Source: Burkholderiaceae bacterium
GTDB taxonomy: Bacteria; Pseudomonadota; Gammaproteobacteria; Burkholderiales; Burkholderiaceae_D
Length of the DNA: 64,000 bases
Direction of reading: 5' to 3'
NCBI GenBank assembly: GCA_030158675.1
Contig: JAOASL010000031.1
Coordinates: 62,918-126,917 of the forward strand
In this document: one piece after another, positions 21,677 through 31,349 of the stretch
Numbering within the stretch: the stretch's first letter is position 1
How the letters are laid out: each line of letters starts with the position of its first letter
The notes under the pieces: model-generated
What the model was told of the DNA's origin: nothing
Databases searched by the model: none
The model's input: the letters and a program-made list of their open reading frames with translations, nothing else
Position numbers and translations under genes: made by a program

Positions 21677-22021
21677 ATGAACCTGAAGATCAGCGGTCAT
21701 CATCTGGAACTGACTCCCGCCCTCCGGGAGTATGTGGAAACGAAACTCGAGCGTATCAAACGCCATTTCGACAACGTCATCGACGTCCATGTCATTCTCG
21801 CTGTAGATGCGAACACCGAAAAGGAAAAGCGGCAGCGTGCCGAAATCACCCTGCATGTGCGCAGCAAGGACCTGCATGTTGAAAGCGAAGCACAGGACAT
21901 GTACGCTGCGATCGATTTACTGATGGACAAACTCGACCGGCAAGTGCTGCGACACAAAGACCGAATCCAGGACCACCAGCACGCAGGCATGCGTGGCTAT
22001 GACGGCGCCGAAGCCGCCTGA
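21677..22021 (+). CDS. hpf: Ribosome hibernation promoting factor (short HPF)
   Basis: HPF binds the 30S decoding region in stationary phase and promotes 100S dimers. I place the start at 21677 ([20 protein letters not shown]) because AAGGAG lies at 21663-21668 and homology begins there, although the frame is open to 21623. The 114 residues match the short HPF/YfiA form without the long C-terminal dimerisation domain. A 104-bp gap after rpoN holds a small CCGGC/GCCGG stem at 21614-21629. A strong terminator follows. Confidence 0.95.
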   Translation: MNLKISGHHLELTPALREYVETKLERIKRHFDNVIDVHVILAVDANTEKEKRQRAEITLHVRSKDLHVESEAQDMYAAIDLLMDKLDRQVLRHKDRIQDHQHAGMRGYDGAEAA

Positions 22022-22040
22022 TCTTTCCGAGGAATTTCAC

Positions 22041-22070
22041 ACAAGGGCGCGCAAGCGCCCTTGTCGTTTT
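22041..22070 (+). terminator. Intrinsic terminator after hpf
   Basis: A 10-bp perfect stem (ACAAGGGCGC / GCGCCCTTGT) with a GCAA loop is followed by CGTTTT, 19 bp beyond the hpf stop. It ends the kdsD-hpf gene run. Confidence 0.85.
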
Positions 22071-22204
22071 GCAAGGTGCGTTATGCCCCCTCTGAGTGCC
22101 GTGGCGTTTTCTATCGCCAAAACCTGCCTTCCCGCGTCGCAAACGACTGCTGACTGAATATCGCTACACTGTTCGCTTTCGATAAATGCGACGGCGACAC
22201 TTGT

Positions 22205-23290
22205 ATGACCGACCACATCAAGACTGAGATCTGCGGCACCACCGGCATCCTCACGCTGGACCGTCCCACTGCACTGAATTCGCTGACGCTGGACATGGTG
22301 CGGGCAATGATGTCCACACTGCTGGGATGGCGCAATGACGTACGCATTCAGTCCGTGCTGTTGAAAGCCAGCAGTGAACGCGCTTACTGTGCCGGCGGCG
22401 ATATCCGCTTTTTCCATCAGAAAGGCTGTGCAACCGCGACCGGCGGTGCCGCACTGATTGAGGATTTCTTCACAGAGGAATATGCGCTGAACCACCTCTT
22501 ACACACCTTTCCGAAACCCTGCATCGCGCTGATGGATGGCGTAGTCATGGGCGGGGGCATGGGTATTGCGCAGGCCGGACCGCAGGCGCGCATACGCATC
22601 GTCACGGAACGTACCAAGATGGCGATGCCAGAGACCGGTATTGGCCTTTTCCCGGATGTCGGCGGCGGCTGGTTTCTGTCCCGCACGCCGGGCCAGATTG
22701 GTGCCTATCTGGGCGTGACAGGCGAGATGATCGGCGCTGCGGATGCTATCTATGCGGATCTGGCCGACATGTTTGTGCCGGGCACCGAACTGGGCGCACT
22801 GCAGGAAGCCGTCACCAGTGCTGCCGACACGCGTGCCGCAGTCCGGACTTTCGCGTCCCGCTTCACCGCACAAGTCGATCCGTCACAAAGCCGGCTGGCG
22901 CAGCATCGTACAGCGATCGACCGCCATTTTGCTTTCGATACGGTGCAGTCCATCAGGAACTCGCTGACGACCGATGACAGCGAATTCGCGCAAGCAACGC
23001 TGGCGACGATGAACAAGCGCTCGCCGCTGATGATGTGCGTGACACTGGCGCAGATCCGCCGCGCAGCGACACTCGGGATCGCCGACTGTCTGCGGATGGA
23101 GCGCACGATGGTGCGGCGCTGCTTCGAGAACGGCGAGGTGATCGAAGGTGTGCGCGCGCTGGCGATTGACAAAGACCATGCGCCGAAATGGAATCCTGCG
23201 ACGCTGGCGGAAGTAACGCCGGCGATGGTGGAGCGGTTTTTCGACAGTGCCTGGCCCGCGTACGCGCATCCGTTGCGGGATCTCGCCTGA
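22205..23290 (+). CDS. Enoyl-CoA hydratase/isomerase family, 3-hydroxyisobutyryl-CoA hydrolase-like
   Basis: The 361-residue protein has the crotonase fold. The oxyanion-hole segment ERAYCAGGDIRFF is near 58-70, GVVMGGGMGIA near 112-122, and MPETGIGLFPDVGGGWFLS near 140-158 carries the acidic residue expected in the hydrolase group. A C-terminal ECH_2-like extension follows. This combination fits 3-hydroxyisobutyryl-CoA hydrolase of valine breakdown, but closely related hydratases cannot be excluded. It stands alone, with no other valine-catabolism gene nearby, and converges on dgt. Confidence 0.85.
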   Translation: MTDHIKTEICGTTGILTLDRPTALNSLTLDMVRAMMSTLLGWRNDVRIQSVLLKASSERAYCAGGDIRFFHQKGCATATGGAALIEDFFTEEYALNHLLHTFPKPCIALMDGVVMGGGMGIAQAGPQARIRIVTERTKMAMPETGIGLFPDVGGGWFLSRTPGQIGAYLGVTGEMIGAADAIYADLADMFVPGTELGALQEAVTSAADTRAAVRTFASRFTAQVDPSQSRLAQHRTAIDRHFAFDTVQSIRNSLTTDDSEFAQATLATMNKRSPLMMCVTLAQIRRAATLGIADCLRMERTMVRRCFENGEVIEGVRALAIDKDHAPKWNPATLAEVTPAMVERFFDSAWPAYAHPLRDLA

Positions 23291-23334
23291 AAATGGCGCG
23301 CGGACTGCGCCGGTGACACAAAAAGCGATGATAG

Positions 23335-24477
23335 TCAGATCTCGTCTACCGCAAACAGCCGCCGATACTCCCGCATCGCATAACGGTCAGTCATCCCGGC
23401 GATATAGTCAGCGACCTTGCGCGCCTGTTCAGGCACATCGTCGCCGCCCACCTGATAGTCCGGTGGAAGCAGCTGCGGACCACTGAGGAAAATGCCGAAC
23501 AGGTCCGTGACGATGCGCCGCGCCTTGCTGGTCATCCGGTTGACCTGATAGTGCTGATACAGGTTCTTGCGCAGGAAGCGCTTCAGTTCCTGGGCTTCTG
23601 CGCGCATCGCGTCCGAGAACCCGATCAGCGGCGGCGCATTGCGCACGTCATCGATGGACTGCACACCGGCGGCCGCGATGTGAGCGCGCGATGTAACGAT
23701 CAGGTCCGTCACCAGCGCATTGATCATCCGCCGCACAGTCTCGTTGATCGCGCGCCGCCCGGAAATTTCCGGAAACTGCCGCTGCACTTCCGCACCATGG
23801 CGTGCATACAGACGGACTTCCTGCAGCTGCTCGACAGTCAGCAGGCCAGAGCGCAGACCGTCATCGATGTCATGGTTGTTGTACGCGATCTCGTCGGCCA
23901 GATTAGCCAGCTGCGCTTCGAGACTCGGCTGCTTTTTGTCGACGAAACGCTGGCCGACCGCGCCGAGCTGCTGCGCGTTCGGCAAAGAGCAGTGCTTCAG
24001 TATGCCCTCGCGCGTCTCGAACATCAGGTTTAGCCCGTCGAAGGCGCCATAACGCTGCTCCAGCGCGTCCACCACGCGCAGACTCTGCAGATTGTGCTCG
24101 AAGCCACCGTAATCCTTCATGCAGGCATTCAGCGCATCCTGCCCCGCATGGCCGAACGGCGTGTGGCCGAGGTCATGGGCGAGCGAGATCGCTTCTACCA
24201 GATCTTCGTTCAGCTGCAGGCTGCGTGCGAGTGAACGGGCAATTTGCGCAACCTCGATGCTATGGGTCAGCCGTGTCCGGAAAAGATCGCCCTCATGGTT
24301 GACGAACACCTGTGTCTTGTACTCAAGCCGGCGAAACGCCGTCGAATGAATGATGCGGTCACGGTCACGCTGGAATTCGCCGCGTGTCTCCGGTGGCGGC
24401 TCGGCAAAGGAGCGGCCGATCGACATGCCGGAACGCGCTGCATACGGGGCGAGACGGGCTTCGAACTGGTCGCTCAT
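23335..24477 (-). CDS. dgt: dGTPase-like HD-domain triphosphohydrolase
   Basis: This HD-superfamily enzyme would cleave dNTPs to nucleoside and triphosphate. The 380 residues include [19 protein letters not shown] with the first metal histidine, then [14 protein letters not shown] with the HD pair, and the type-2 dGTPase start pattern [19 protein letters not shown]. The length fits the shorter dGTPase-like group rather than the 505-residue E. coli enzyme, so strict dGTP specificity is uncertain. It follows aroB with one base between stop and start. Confidence 0.92.
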   Translation of the reverse strand: MSDQFEARLAPYAARSGMSIGRSFAEPPPETRGEFQRDRDRIIHSTAFRRLEYKTQVFVNHEGDLFRTRLTHSIEVAQIARSLARSLQLNEDLVEAISLAHDLGHTPFGHAGQDALNACMKDYGGFEHNLQSLRVVDALEQRYGAFDGLNLMFETREGILKHCSLPNAQQLGAVGQRFVDKKQPSLEAQLANLADEIAYNNHDIDDGLRSGLLTVEQLQEVRLYARHGAEVQRQFPEISGRRAINETVRRMINALVTDLIVTSRAHIAAAGVQSIDDVRNAPPLIGFSDAMRAEAQELKRFLRKNLYQHYQVNRMTSKARRIVTDLFGIFLSGPQLLPPDYQVGGDDVPEQARKVADYIAGMTDRYAMREYRRLFAVDEI

Positions 24478-24478
24478 G

Positions 24479-25591
24479 TCATGTCTTTGTGCAGGCCGCC
24501 AGCGTCGCTGTCAGCAGATCGGAAGGTACACCCGTAATGGTCGCGCTACCGAGCGGCTTGAGCAGGATGAATTTGATCTGGCCGCCCTCGTTCTTCTTGT
24601 CGACTTCCATCAGCTCCAGCCAGCGCTCCGCGCCGAGATCGGGCGCCACCGTGGGCAGGCGTGCCGCCTTCACCAGCGCGACGATGCGATCGCGATCGTC
24701 CGGCGCCAGGTAACCTAACCGAACCGACAGGTCGGCCGCCATCACCATGCCACATCCGACGGCCTCGCCATGCAGCCATTCGCCATAGCCGAGCCCGGCC
24801 TCGATCGCATGGCCGAAGGTATGGCCGAAATTCAGGATCGCGCGCAGCCCGCCTTCGCGCTCGTCCTGCCGCACGACATCGGCCTTGATCTCGCACGAAC
24901 GCCGGATCGCATGGGCCAGTGCCCCGTCATCCCGCGCAATCAGGCGACCCATGTTTTCTTCCTGCCAGCGGAAGAAATCGGCATCAATGATCGCGCCATG
25001 CTTGATCACTTCAGCCAGGCCGGCAGACAACTCGCGGTCCAGCAGTGTCGCCAGCGTGGCAGTGTCGGCCAGCACCGACTGCGGCTGGTAGAACGCGCCG
25101 ATCATATTTTTGCCAAGCGGATGATTGATCGCGGTTTTGCCGCCGACGGAGGAATCGACCTGCGCCAGCAGCGTGGTTGGCACCTGCACGAAAGGCACGC
25201 CGCGCATGTAAGTCGCTGCGGCAAAACCAGTCATGTCACCGATCACGCCACCGCCGAGCGCGACCAGCGTCGTCTTGCGGTCGCATTTGTGCTCAAGCAG
25301 CGCGGTAAAGATCCGCATCAGGTTATCGACATTTTTTTCTTCTTCACCGTCGGGCAGCACGATGGCGATGCACTGCTTGCCGGCGGACTGCAGCATGGCA
25401 GTCAGGCGCTCGAGATAGAGCGGCGCAACGACGGTATTGGTGACGATCGCTACTCGCTTGCCGGGAACATGGCGAGCGAACTCGTCGTTCTCCAGCAAAT
25501 GGCGGCCTATGATGATCGGATAGCTGCGCTCGCCGAGATCGACGGCGAGACTGGCGAACACGGACGACGACGGATTCATGAGGAGGTTCAT
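24479..25591 (-). CDS. aroB: 3-dehydroquinate synthase
   Basis: AroB is the second shikimate-pathway enzyme and turns DAHP into 3-dehydroquinate with NAD and a divalent metal. The 370-residue protein carries [15 protein letters not shown], the NAD-binding [19 protein letters not shown] and [20 protein letters not shown], and a metal-site histidine in [11 protein letters not shown]. The ATG at 25591 overlaps the aroK stop by four bases; an ATG four codons later is possible. No Shine-Dalgarno is evident, consistent with coupling to aroK. Confidence 0.97.
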   Translation of the reverse strand: MNLLMNPSSSVFASLAVDLGERSYPIIIGRHLLENDEFARHVPGKRVAIVTNTVVAPLYLERLTAMLQSAGKQCIAIVLPDGEEEKNVDNLMRIFTALLEHKCDRKTTLVALGGGVIGDMTGFAAATYMRGVPFVQVPTTLLAQVDSSVGGKTAINHPLGKNMIGAFYQPQSVLADTATLATLLDRELSAGLAEVIKHGAIIDADFFRWQEENMGRLIARDDGALAHAIRRSCEIKADVVRQDEREGGLRAILNFGHTFGHAIEAGLGYGEWLHGEAVGCGMVMAADLSVRLGYLAPDDRDRIVALVKAARLPTVAPDLGAERWLELMEVDKKNEGGQIKFILLKPLGSATITGVPSDLLTATLAACTKT

Positions 25592-26148
25592 TCGGAAGGA
25601 GTGGGGTCGGCTGCGGGAGCCGCTTGATTGGATCGTTCCAGCTGGGCGAAGATGTTCTGCAGTACCGACTGCACGTTTGGACGACCGGTCTCGATCGTAA
25701 TGTGTGCGACTTCCTCGTACAGCGGTGTACGCTGGCGCGACAGTTCCTCGATTTTTGCCTTGGGATCGGCCGTCTGTAGCAGTGGGCGATTACGGTCATG
25801 ACTGGTGCGCTGCAGGATGCTGTTCACCGATGCGCGCAGGTAAATCACGACACCGCGCTCGTGCAGATAGCGCCGGCTTTGCTCGCTCAGCACTGCGCCA
25901 CCACCGGTCGCCAGCACAATGCCTTGCTGCGCAGTCAAGTCGCGGATGACATCAGCCTCGCGCTGCCTGAAACTGGCTTCGCCCTCGATCTCGAAGATCA
26001 GCGGTATCGATGCCCCGGTGCGTGCCTCGATTTCCTGATCGGCATCGATGAAGCGCAGGTTCAGTTTTTTTGCGAGCGCGCGCCCTATCGTGGTCTTGCC
26101 GGAGCCCATCAGGCCAACCAGAAAAATATTGGAATTCGGTGTGGACAT
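25588..26148 (-). CDS. aroK: Shikimate kinase
   Basis: AroK phosphorylates shikimate at the 3-hydroxyl with ATP. The 186 residues show a P-loop GLMGSGKTT (12-20), the shikimate-binding DADQEIE and the GGGAVL loop. It follows pilQ on the same strand after about 65 bp. The order pilQ-aroK-aroB is widespread in beta- and gammaproteobacteria. Confidence 0.97.
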   Translation of the reverse strand: MSTPNSNIFLVGLMGSGKTTIGRALAKKLNLRFIDADQEIEARTGASIPLIFEIEGEASFRQREADVIRDLTAQQGIVLATGGGAVLSEQSRRYLHERGVVIYLRASVNSILQRTSHDRNRPLLQTADPKAKIEELSRQRTPLYEEVAHITIETGRPNVQSVLQNIFAQLERSNQAAPAADPTPSE

Positions 26149-26215
26149 TGTTGCTATCGGAGGGGATTTTTCCCCGGAAAGGCAACAGTTTATCCCATCC
26201 GTTATCCCTGTTCCG

Positions 26216-28342
26216 TCAGGGTGACGGTGCGGCGCGCCCCGCCGTCAGATCCGCGACGATACGGGGCGTGATAAAAATCAGCAGCTCTTTCTGGCTCCGC
26301 ATTTGTGAACTCTGCCGAAACAGCAGACCCAGCAACGGCAGATCGCCGAAGAACGGTACTTTGGCGACATTGTTGCGCTCTTCCTGCATGAAAATTCCAC
26401 CAAGAACGACCGTGCCACCATTTTCCACCTGCACATTGGTTTTGACGTGCTTGGTGTCAATCGCATAACTGGTACCAACCGCAATACCGCGCGAATCCTT
26501 CGCGACATCGACAGTCAGGATGATGTTGCCGTCCGGCGTGATCTGCGGCGTGACTTCGAGCTTCAGGTTCGCTTTTTTGAACTGGATCGAGGTCGCCCCG
26601 CTGCTGGTGGACTGCTGGTAGGGAATTTCCTCTCCTTGCTCGATGACGGCTGGTTGCTGATCGGCCGTCACCACACGCGGACTGGAGATGATTTTCCCCT
26701 TGCCATCGGCCTGCAACGCCGACAGTTCCAGATTCAGGAAACGATTCGCTCCGGGCGAGAATAGCGAAATCCCAATGCCGGCCGCCGCATTCGTGCCGAT
26801 CCGGCCGGCGGGCAAATCGACGAATTGCGTGTTCGGCATGTAACTGTTGCCTGTTACAACCGCCTGCCCAGTCTGTTCGCCCACGCCTTGATACCCACCG
26901 GTGACGGCGACACGGGCGCTGCCCGGAAGGTTGGCACCGGCATTGCCGCCGCGTGCCTGGTTGAGGTCGAGAAAGCCCAAACGCACGCCAAGATTCTTGT
27001 TGAAATTATCATCCGCCTCGACAATGCGCGCCTCGATCATTACCTGGCGCTGTGGCACATCGGTCAGCTGGATCAGGCGACGTACTTCTGCCAGCCGCGC
27101 CGGCGTATCGGTCACGAACAACTTGTTACTGCGCGGCTCAGCCGATGCACTGCCGCGTCGCGACAGGATGCTGCCGCGCCCCGGCTGGCCGTCCAGACCG
27201 AAGACCTTTTGAAAAGCATCGGCCTTCTGGTAATTCAGCTGAAAAGTTTCGGTGACCAGCGGCTCCAGTTCGGAAATCTGCGCCCGCTGCTCGAGTTCGA
27301 GCCGCTCCTTGGTCAGCAACTCATCCTTCGGCGCGATCCACAGCACATTGCCGTTACGCCGCATGTCGAGGCCGCGCGCCTGCATCACGATGTCGAGCGC
27401 CTGATCCCAAGGCACATCCTTCAAGCGCAGTGTCAGATTGCCGCCGACACTATCACTGGCCACCACGTTCAGGCCGGTGAAGTCGGCAATCACCTGCAAC
27501 AGCGCACGTACCTCGATGTTCTGGAAATTCAGCGATAGCCGATCCCCGTGATAACCACGCCCGCTGCTACGATCATCCTGCTTGAGCGGTCGCACCTCGA
27601 CCACCAGCCGACGGTCAGCCTGCCAGGCGATGTGATACCACTGTCCGCCCGGCTCAATGGTCAGCCTCACCATGTCACCGCTGCTCTCTGTCACCACAGC
27701 CTGTACCGGCGTGCCGAAATCTCTTACATCCAGCCGTCGCCGCAGCAATTCAGGCAACTGAGTTTTCATGAAATCCACCACCACGGCCTGTCCCTGCCTC
27801 CGCACATCGATCGTTGAAGGCTCGCGCGACAAATCGATGATGACCCGTCCGGCACCTGCGTCGCCTCGCCGGAAATCGATATCGACGATCGCATTGCGTT
27901 CGAGCGCCACCTCTGCCGCCTGCGCTGCAGCCGATGCGCCGGATGAAGGTTCGTTCAACACGATCTGCAGCTCCGCATCGTGCAGCCGTGTGCTGTAACC
28001 CATGCCACGCTGCAGGGTAAGCACCAGTCGTGTGCGCGGGCCAGCCTGCACGACATCGACATGCCGGACCACGCCGGCGCCAAGCACCCGGCGCTGCTGC
28101 CCGGTAGCATTCACGGTATCAGGCAGATCAAGCACGATGCGCGGCGGATCCGCGGTCGCAAAGCTTTCCGGCACTGCTTCGAGCGGGCGGCGCAACTGCA
28201 CGCGCAGCACTTGCTGCTTGCCGTCACGGATAGCATCGATGGCGCGCACGGCGTTCGGATCGGCACGCCCTTCGGGTGCGGCCATAAAAAATAACAGCGC
28301 CAAAGGGACGGTGCGCCACCAGCGCACGCAAGTTTTCTTCAT
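26216..28342 (-). CDS. pilQ: Type IV pilus secretin PilQ
   Basis: PilQ forms the outer-membrane pore for the type IV pilus. The 708-residue precursor has a signal peptide ending near GRA. Two AMIN domains for peptidoglycan binding (about 30-220) follow, then a secretin short domain (LSLNFQNIEVRALLQVIAD, about 250-300), N1-type periplasmic domain and the C-terminal secretin barrel with VPFFGDLPLLGLLFR. It overlaps pilP by four bases and ends the pil operon before aroK. Confidence 0.96.
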   Translation of the reverse strand: MKKTCVRWWRTVPLALLFFMAAPEGRADPNAVRAIDAIRDGKQQVLRVQLRRPLEAVPESFATADPPRIVLDLPDTVNATGQQRRVLGAGVVRHVDVVQAGPRTRLVLTLQRGMGYSTRLHDAELQIVLNEPSSGASAAAQAAEVALERNAIVDIDFRRGDAGAGRVIIDLSREPSTIDVRRQGQAVVVDFMKTQLPELLRRRLDVRDFGTPVQAVVTESSGDMVRLTIEPGGQWYHIAWQADRRLVVEVRPLKQDDRSSGRGYHGDRLSLNFQNIEVRALLQVIADFTGLNVVASDSVGGNLTLRLKDVPWDQALDIVMQARGLDMRRNGNVLWIAPKDELLTKERLELEQRAQISELEPLVTETFQLNYQKADAFQKVFGLDGQPGRGSILSRRGSASAEPRSNKLFVTDTPARLAEVRRLIQLTDVPQRQVMIEARIVEADDNFNKNLGVRLGFLDLNQARGGNAGANLPGSARVAVTGGYQGVGEQTGQAVVTGNSYMPNTQFVDLPAGRIGTNAAAGIGISLFSPGANRFLNLELSALQADGKGKIISSPRVVTADQQPAVIEQGEEIPYQQSTSSGATSIQFKKANLKLEVTPQITPDGNIILTVDVAKDSRGIAVGTSYAIDTKHVKTNVQVENGGTVVLGGIFMQEERNNVAKVPFFGDLPLLGLLFRQSSQMRSQKELLIFITPRIVADLTAGRAAPSP

Positions 28343-28851
28343 CGTGACTCCTGCAACGCCAGTTGAGCGCGGCGCTGTACCCAGCGGCCGCCGCTGTCGG
28401 GAACCAACTCATCAATATCGATCGTTCGCTCGCCGATTGCCACCACCTTGCCAAAGTCCTGCCCAACGTGGCTACCGAGATGCAGCGGATACACGCGCTG
28501 CTCGATCTCCACCAGCGCAATGGCCTCACGTCCGCGGCGCAAGCTACCGATCAGGCGCATGCTGGCCAATGGATAGGACTCCAGCGGCTCGCGTGCGCGG
28601 CGCAGGTCCGGTTGCAGGCCTGTGCCGGACCCGCCTTCGTCTGCCGCAGCCAGCTTGGAGGCCGAAAACGGATCGGTGCGCACGCCCGGCTCATAACGAA
28701 ACCTTGCTGTCGCCGCGGCTTGCACCGGCGCAGCCGGTACCGCATGGTGGCGTTTCCTTGCAGCGGCGATCCACGAACGCAGGTCATCGTCGTGTGTATC
28801 GCAGGCGGCCAGCCAAATGCCGCTGGCGATCCAGAAAATTCCGGCCCTCAT
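28339..28851 (-). CDS. pilP: Type IV pilus assembly lipoprotein PilP
   Basis: PilP is the inner-membrane lipoprotein that links PilNO to PilQ. The start at 28851 gives a lipoprotein signal with lipobox LAAC (C17); the longer open frame to 28941 would bury that signal. The mature part has a disordered stretch, the conserved YEPGVRTDPFS motif and a C-terminal beta domain for PilQ contact. It overlaps pilO and pilQ by four bases each. Confidence 0.92.
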   Translation of the reverse strand: MRAGIFWIASGIWLAACDTHDDDLRSWIAAARKRHHAVPAAPVQAAATARFRYEPGVRTDPFSASKLAAADEGGSGTGLQPDLRRAREPLESYPLASMRLIGSLRRGREAIALVEIEQRVYPLHLGSHVGQDFGKVVAIGERTIDIDELVPDSGGRWVQRRAQLALQESR

Positions 28852-29510
28852 TTGCGCACCTGCTTGTGGCTGTCCGTCGCCTGCTGCTTGCGCGATGCAG
28901 CTTCTGTCGGATCGAGATAGCGAAACGCATGTGCGGTGCAAGCGAACGACAACACGCCATCCCGTTGCTGGGCGATCGATAGCCCGTCGATGGTGACGAT
29001 GCGGGCCGTATTGGCGACATCACTGACAAAGCCAGCCAGCGCATGGAAGCTGCCGCTCAGCCGTATCTCGATCGGCAATTCGGCATAGTGCTCACTAAAC
29101 TTTAGCTGGGCCGGCTTGAACAATTCGAACTGCAGCCCGCGCGATACGCCGGCATGGCTGATCTCGGACAGCAGCGCCTCCATTTCCGCCTGTCCCGGCA
29201 GCTGTTTCTCCAGCAGCGCAACCTCCGCCTCGACAACGGCTTTCTGCGCGCGCAGGCTGTCAAGATGCTGTGCCTGCGAGACCTTCTGTTCGAAACCGGC
29301 ACGCAGATCCGACTCCTTTTTCCACCCGGCTTCCAGATCCTCGTATTGCGGTTGCCAGACAAACCATCCACCGGCAACGACGATCAGCAGCCATACGCCG
29401 GCAGCACACAGCGAGCGCGGCAAGCTTGGCCAATGCGCAGGATGACGACCGCCGAGTCCGCTAAATTGGGCGCACAATGCCCGCAACGGGCTCAGAGCGC
29501 CGCCCCTCAT
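28848..29510 (-). CDS. pilO: Type IV pilus inner-membrane protein PilO
   Basis: PilO is a bitopic membrane protein that dimerises with PilN. The 220 residues have a polar cytoplasmic tail, one membrane segment (about 36-53), a coiled-coil (about 60-105, rich in E, Q and A) and a periplasmic ferredoxin-like domain. Identification relies on position in pilMNOPQ plus this architecture. It overlaps pilN and pilP by four bases each. Confidence 0.92.
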   Translation of the reverse strand: MRGGALSPLRALCAQFSGLGGRHPAHWPSLPRSLCAAGVWLLIVVAGGWFVWQPQYEDLEAGWKKESDLRAGFEQKVSQAQHLDSLRAQKAVVEAEVALLEKQLPGQAEMEALLSEISHAGVSRGLQFELFKPAQLKFSEHYAELPIEIRLSGSFHALAGFVSDVANTARIVTIDGLSIAQQRDGVLSFACTAHAFRYLDPTEAASRKQQATDSHKQVRK

Positions 29511-30073
29511 CGCGCTTCCTGCGCATAACCCGGCGCCTCCATAGCGATGCTGAATTCGAATACGCTCTTCGTATCGTGTCCTTGGCCGAATTTCGATGAC
29601 TTGATCTCGACCAGCTCGGGTGAACTGGCCGATGGCAGACCCGCCAGCACACGCAACAGATCTGACACCCGAGCGCCGGACTGTGCAAATCCGGTTAATG
29701 TGATGCGGCCTGCCTGCTGCATGGATTTCAGCATCACGCCCTGCGGAACCCGACTGGTCAACTCGTCAAGGAAGCGTACCGGCACGGTTCGTGCTCGCTG
29801 CAGGCTCTGGACTGCATCACGCCGGGCGGTCAATACCGCGAGACGCTCACGCAGTGTGCGGATCTCGCCAATGCGCGCATCCAGTAATGCAATCTCGCTC
29901 ATAAGCAGCTGTTGCCGTTCACGCTGGCGCGCGAGCAGGCGCTGGTTATAAACGAACACAGCAAGCATCATCACCAGCCCAAGCGCAGCAGCAAGTCCCA
30001 GCAAGCTCTTGAACTGGCGATGCCGCTCACGTCGCCGCTCGTCTCGCCAGGGCAGCAAATTGAAACCAGTCAT
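29507..30073 (-). CDS. pilN: Type IV pilus inner-membrane protein PilN
   Basis: PilN couples cytoplasmic PilM to PilO. From the start at 30073 the 188-residue protein opens with FNLLPWRDERR, the conserved cytoplasmic peptide that docks in the PilM groove. It continues with a membrane segment (about 25-42), a coiled-coil and a periplasmic domain. The ATG shares one base with the pilM stop (ATGA-type overlap), which settles the start despite an open frame upstream to 30169. Confidence 0.94.
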   Translation of the reverse strand: MTGFNLLPWRDERRRERHRQFKSLLGLAAALGLVMMLAVFVYNQRLLARQRERQQLLMSEIALLDARIGEIRTLRERLAVLTARRDAVQSLQRARTVPVRFLDELTSRVPQGVMLKSMQQAGRITLTGFAQSGARVSDLLRVLAGLPSASSPELVEIKSSKFGQGHDTKSVFEFSIAMEAPGYAQEAR

Positions 30074-31047
30074 CAATCGAAGCTCCTCAGCGCCAGACCA
30101 CACGCCAGCATGCAGGACGACGGCGAATCGCCGGCGGCAGCGCCGATACGGTGCATGCTGCGGGACCATTGCGATAAAGGATCGGGCTGCACGACCGATG
30201 TGCCGGTGCGCCGCTCGAGTACCAATGACAGCTCAGCAGGAACGCTGCCCAGCAGGTAAATTTGCTGCGGATCCGTGTGTGCCGTCGCGGTGTGGAACAA
30301 TTGCAGCGCTCGATCGAATTCCTGACAGATGCGTTCGACACCTGCTGGATCACCGGAAGACGCTGCCAGCCCGAGTTCGCGCTCGTATAAAAGCACGCCA
30401 CCGGCCATGAAGAGACAGTGGCTGCGCTCCGCTTCGATCCAGAGTGCAGCGATCACCCGGGTAGCGTCGGCCTCGCGCGTCGAATCGGCCAGCATGATTG
30501 CCGACATCAGCGCGTGGGACGCGACATCAACGATTAGCGGCCGCAGTCCTGCGGCGCGCGCCAGCGCTACGCGTTCGTCGATCCGCTCGCGACGCGCGGC
30601 CACAAGCACCACGTCGACACAATCTGGCTGGCCCGGACTGGGACCGGCGACGGCGAAATCGATCCCTATCTCGTCACGAGGGAACGGGAGCGTCTCTCCA
30701 GCCTCAGCTTCGACCTGCAATTCAAGCTCGTCTTCCTCCAGCATCGAAGGTAGGGACAGCGTTTTTTTGATTGCAGCACCGCCCGGCAATGCCAGTGCCA
30801 CATCGCGCAAGCGGGAACCGCTGGCCCGGATCGCGTCGCGCAAGGCCGCGGCAACCTCCTCTTGCAAAACCACGACACCGTCGCGCATTGCGCCCCGAGG
30901 CAAGGGGCGGTGCGCATAGTGCGCAATTTTCAGCGGCCAGCTACGCTCCTGTGCCCCGAGCCCGACGACCCGAATGGCATCTGCACCCAGATCCACGCCA
31001 AGTACCGGAACTTGCGCATGTCCCCACCACCGCCGGAAAGAAAACAT
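30073..31047 (-). CDS. pilM: Type IV pilus assembly protein PilM
   Basis: PilM is an actin-like cytoplasmic ATP-binding protein on which the PilNO complex is anchored. The 324 residues start with the phosphate-1-like VLGVDLGADAIRVVGLG. They include the LALPGGAAIKKTLSLPS segment and EAGETLPFPRDEIGIDF typical of the family. It is about 30 residues shorter than the usual 350-residue form and rather divergent in the C-terminal half. It is the first gene of the pil operon and is divergent from mrcA. Confidence 0.92.
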   Translation of the reverse strand: MFSFRRWWGHAQVPVLGVDLGADAIRVVGLGAQERSWPLKIAHYAHRPLPRGAMRDGVVVLQEEVAAALRDAIRASGSRLRDVALALPGGAAIKKTLSLPSMLEEDELELQVEAEAGETLPFPRDEIGIDFAVAGPSPGQPDCVDVVLVAARRERIDERVALARAAGLRPLIVDVASHALMSAIMLADSTREADATRVIAALWIEAERSHCLFMAGGVLLYERELGLAASSGDPAGVERICQEFDRALQLFHTATAHTDPQQIYLLGSVPAELSLVLERRTGTSVVQPDPLSQWSRSMHRIGAAAGDSPSSCMLACGLALRSFD

Positions 31048-31086
31048 CCGCTTCGCCCCAGGTTATCAATTTGAAAATCAGCGCGG

Positions 31087-31116
31087 ATGCTAGCAAGTGC
31101 TTTTCTGCGGTGTAAA
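31087..31116 (-). promoter_or_regulatory. Candidate promoter of pilMNOPQ
   Basis: On the minus strand TTTACA (31111-31116) and TAGCAT (31087-31092) are 18 bp apart, about 40 bp before pilM. A perfect TTGACA hexamer lies a little further upstream (31135-31140) with only a weak -10 partner. The rest of the 302-bp gap to mrcA shows no gene. Confidence 0.4.
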
Positions 31117-31304
31117 GCGATGCCGTGCGGGCGTTGTCAAATGCCGACTGAATGCGAATCCGAATGTCATTCCTCGCTAAATAGCAGCGACCGAATCACG
31201 TCATCGTGCATCGGATGCGTGCTCCGCCCCCACAACCATCGACCTGCGCTTCTTGGTGATTTGTCATGATTTCCGCACCGCAGAAGTCCGGCTAAGGCTG
31301 CCGC

Positions 31305-31310
31305 TATAAT
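31305..31310 (+). promoter_or_regulatory. Candidate -10 box of mrcA
   Basis: A perfect TATAAT hexamer stands 39 bp before the mrcA ATG. No good -35 hexamer is seen at 16-18 bp, so an activator or a weak -35 would be needed. Confidence 0.4.
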
Positions 31311-31349
31311 GACCACCATCAATCAACGGGCTCGCCCACCCTCTTCTGA

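Noticed and set aside
22750..23319. 189-codon minus-strand frame opposite the crotonase-family gene
   Set aside because: Shadow of the plus-strand gene, with Ser/Arg/Ala-rich low-information sequence and no domain.
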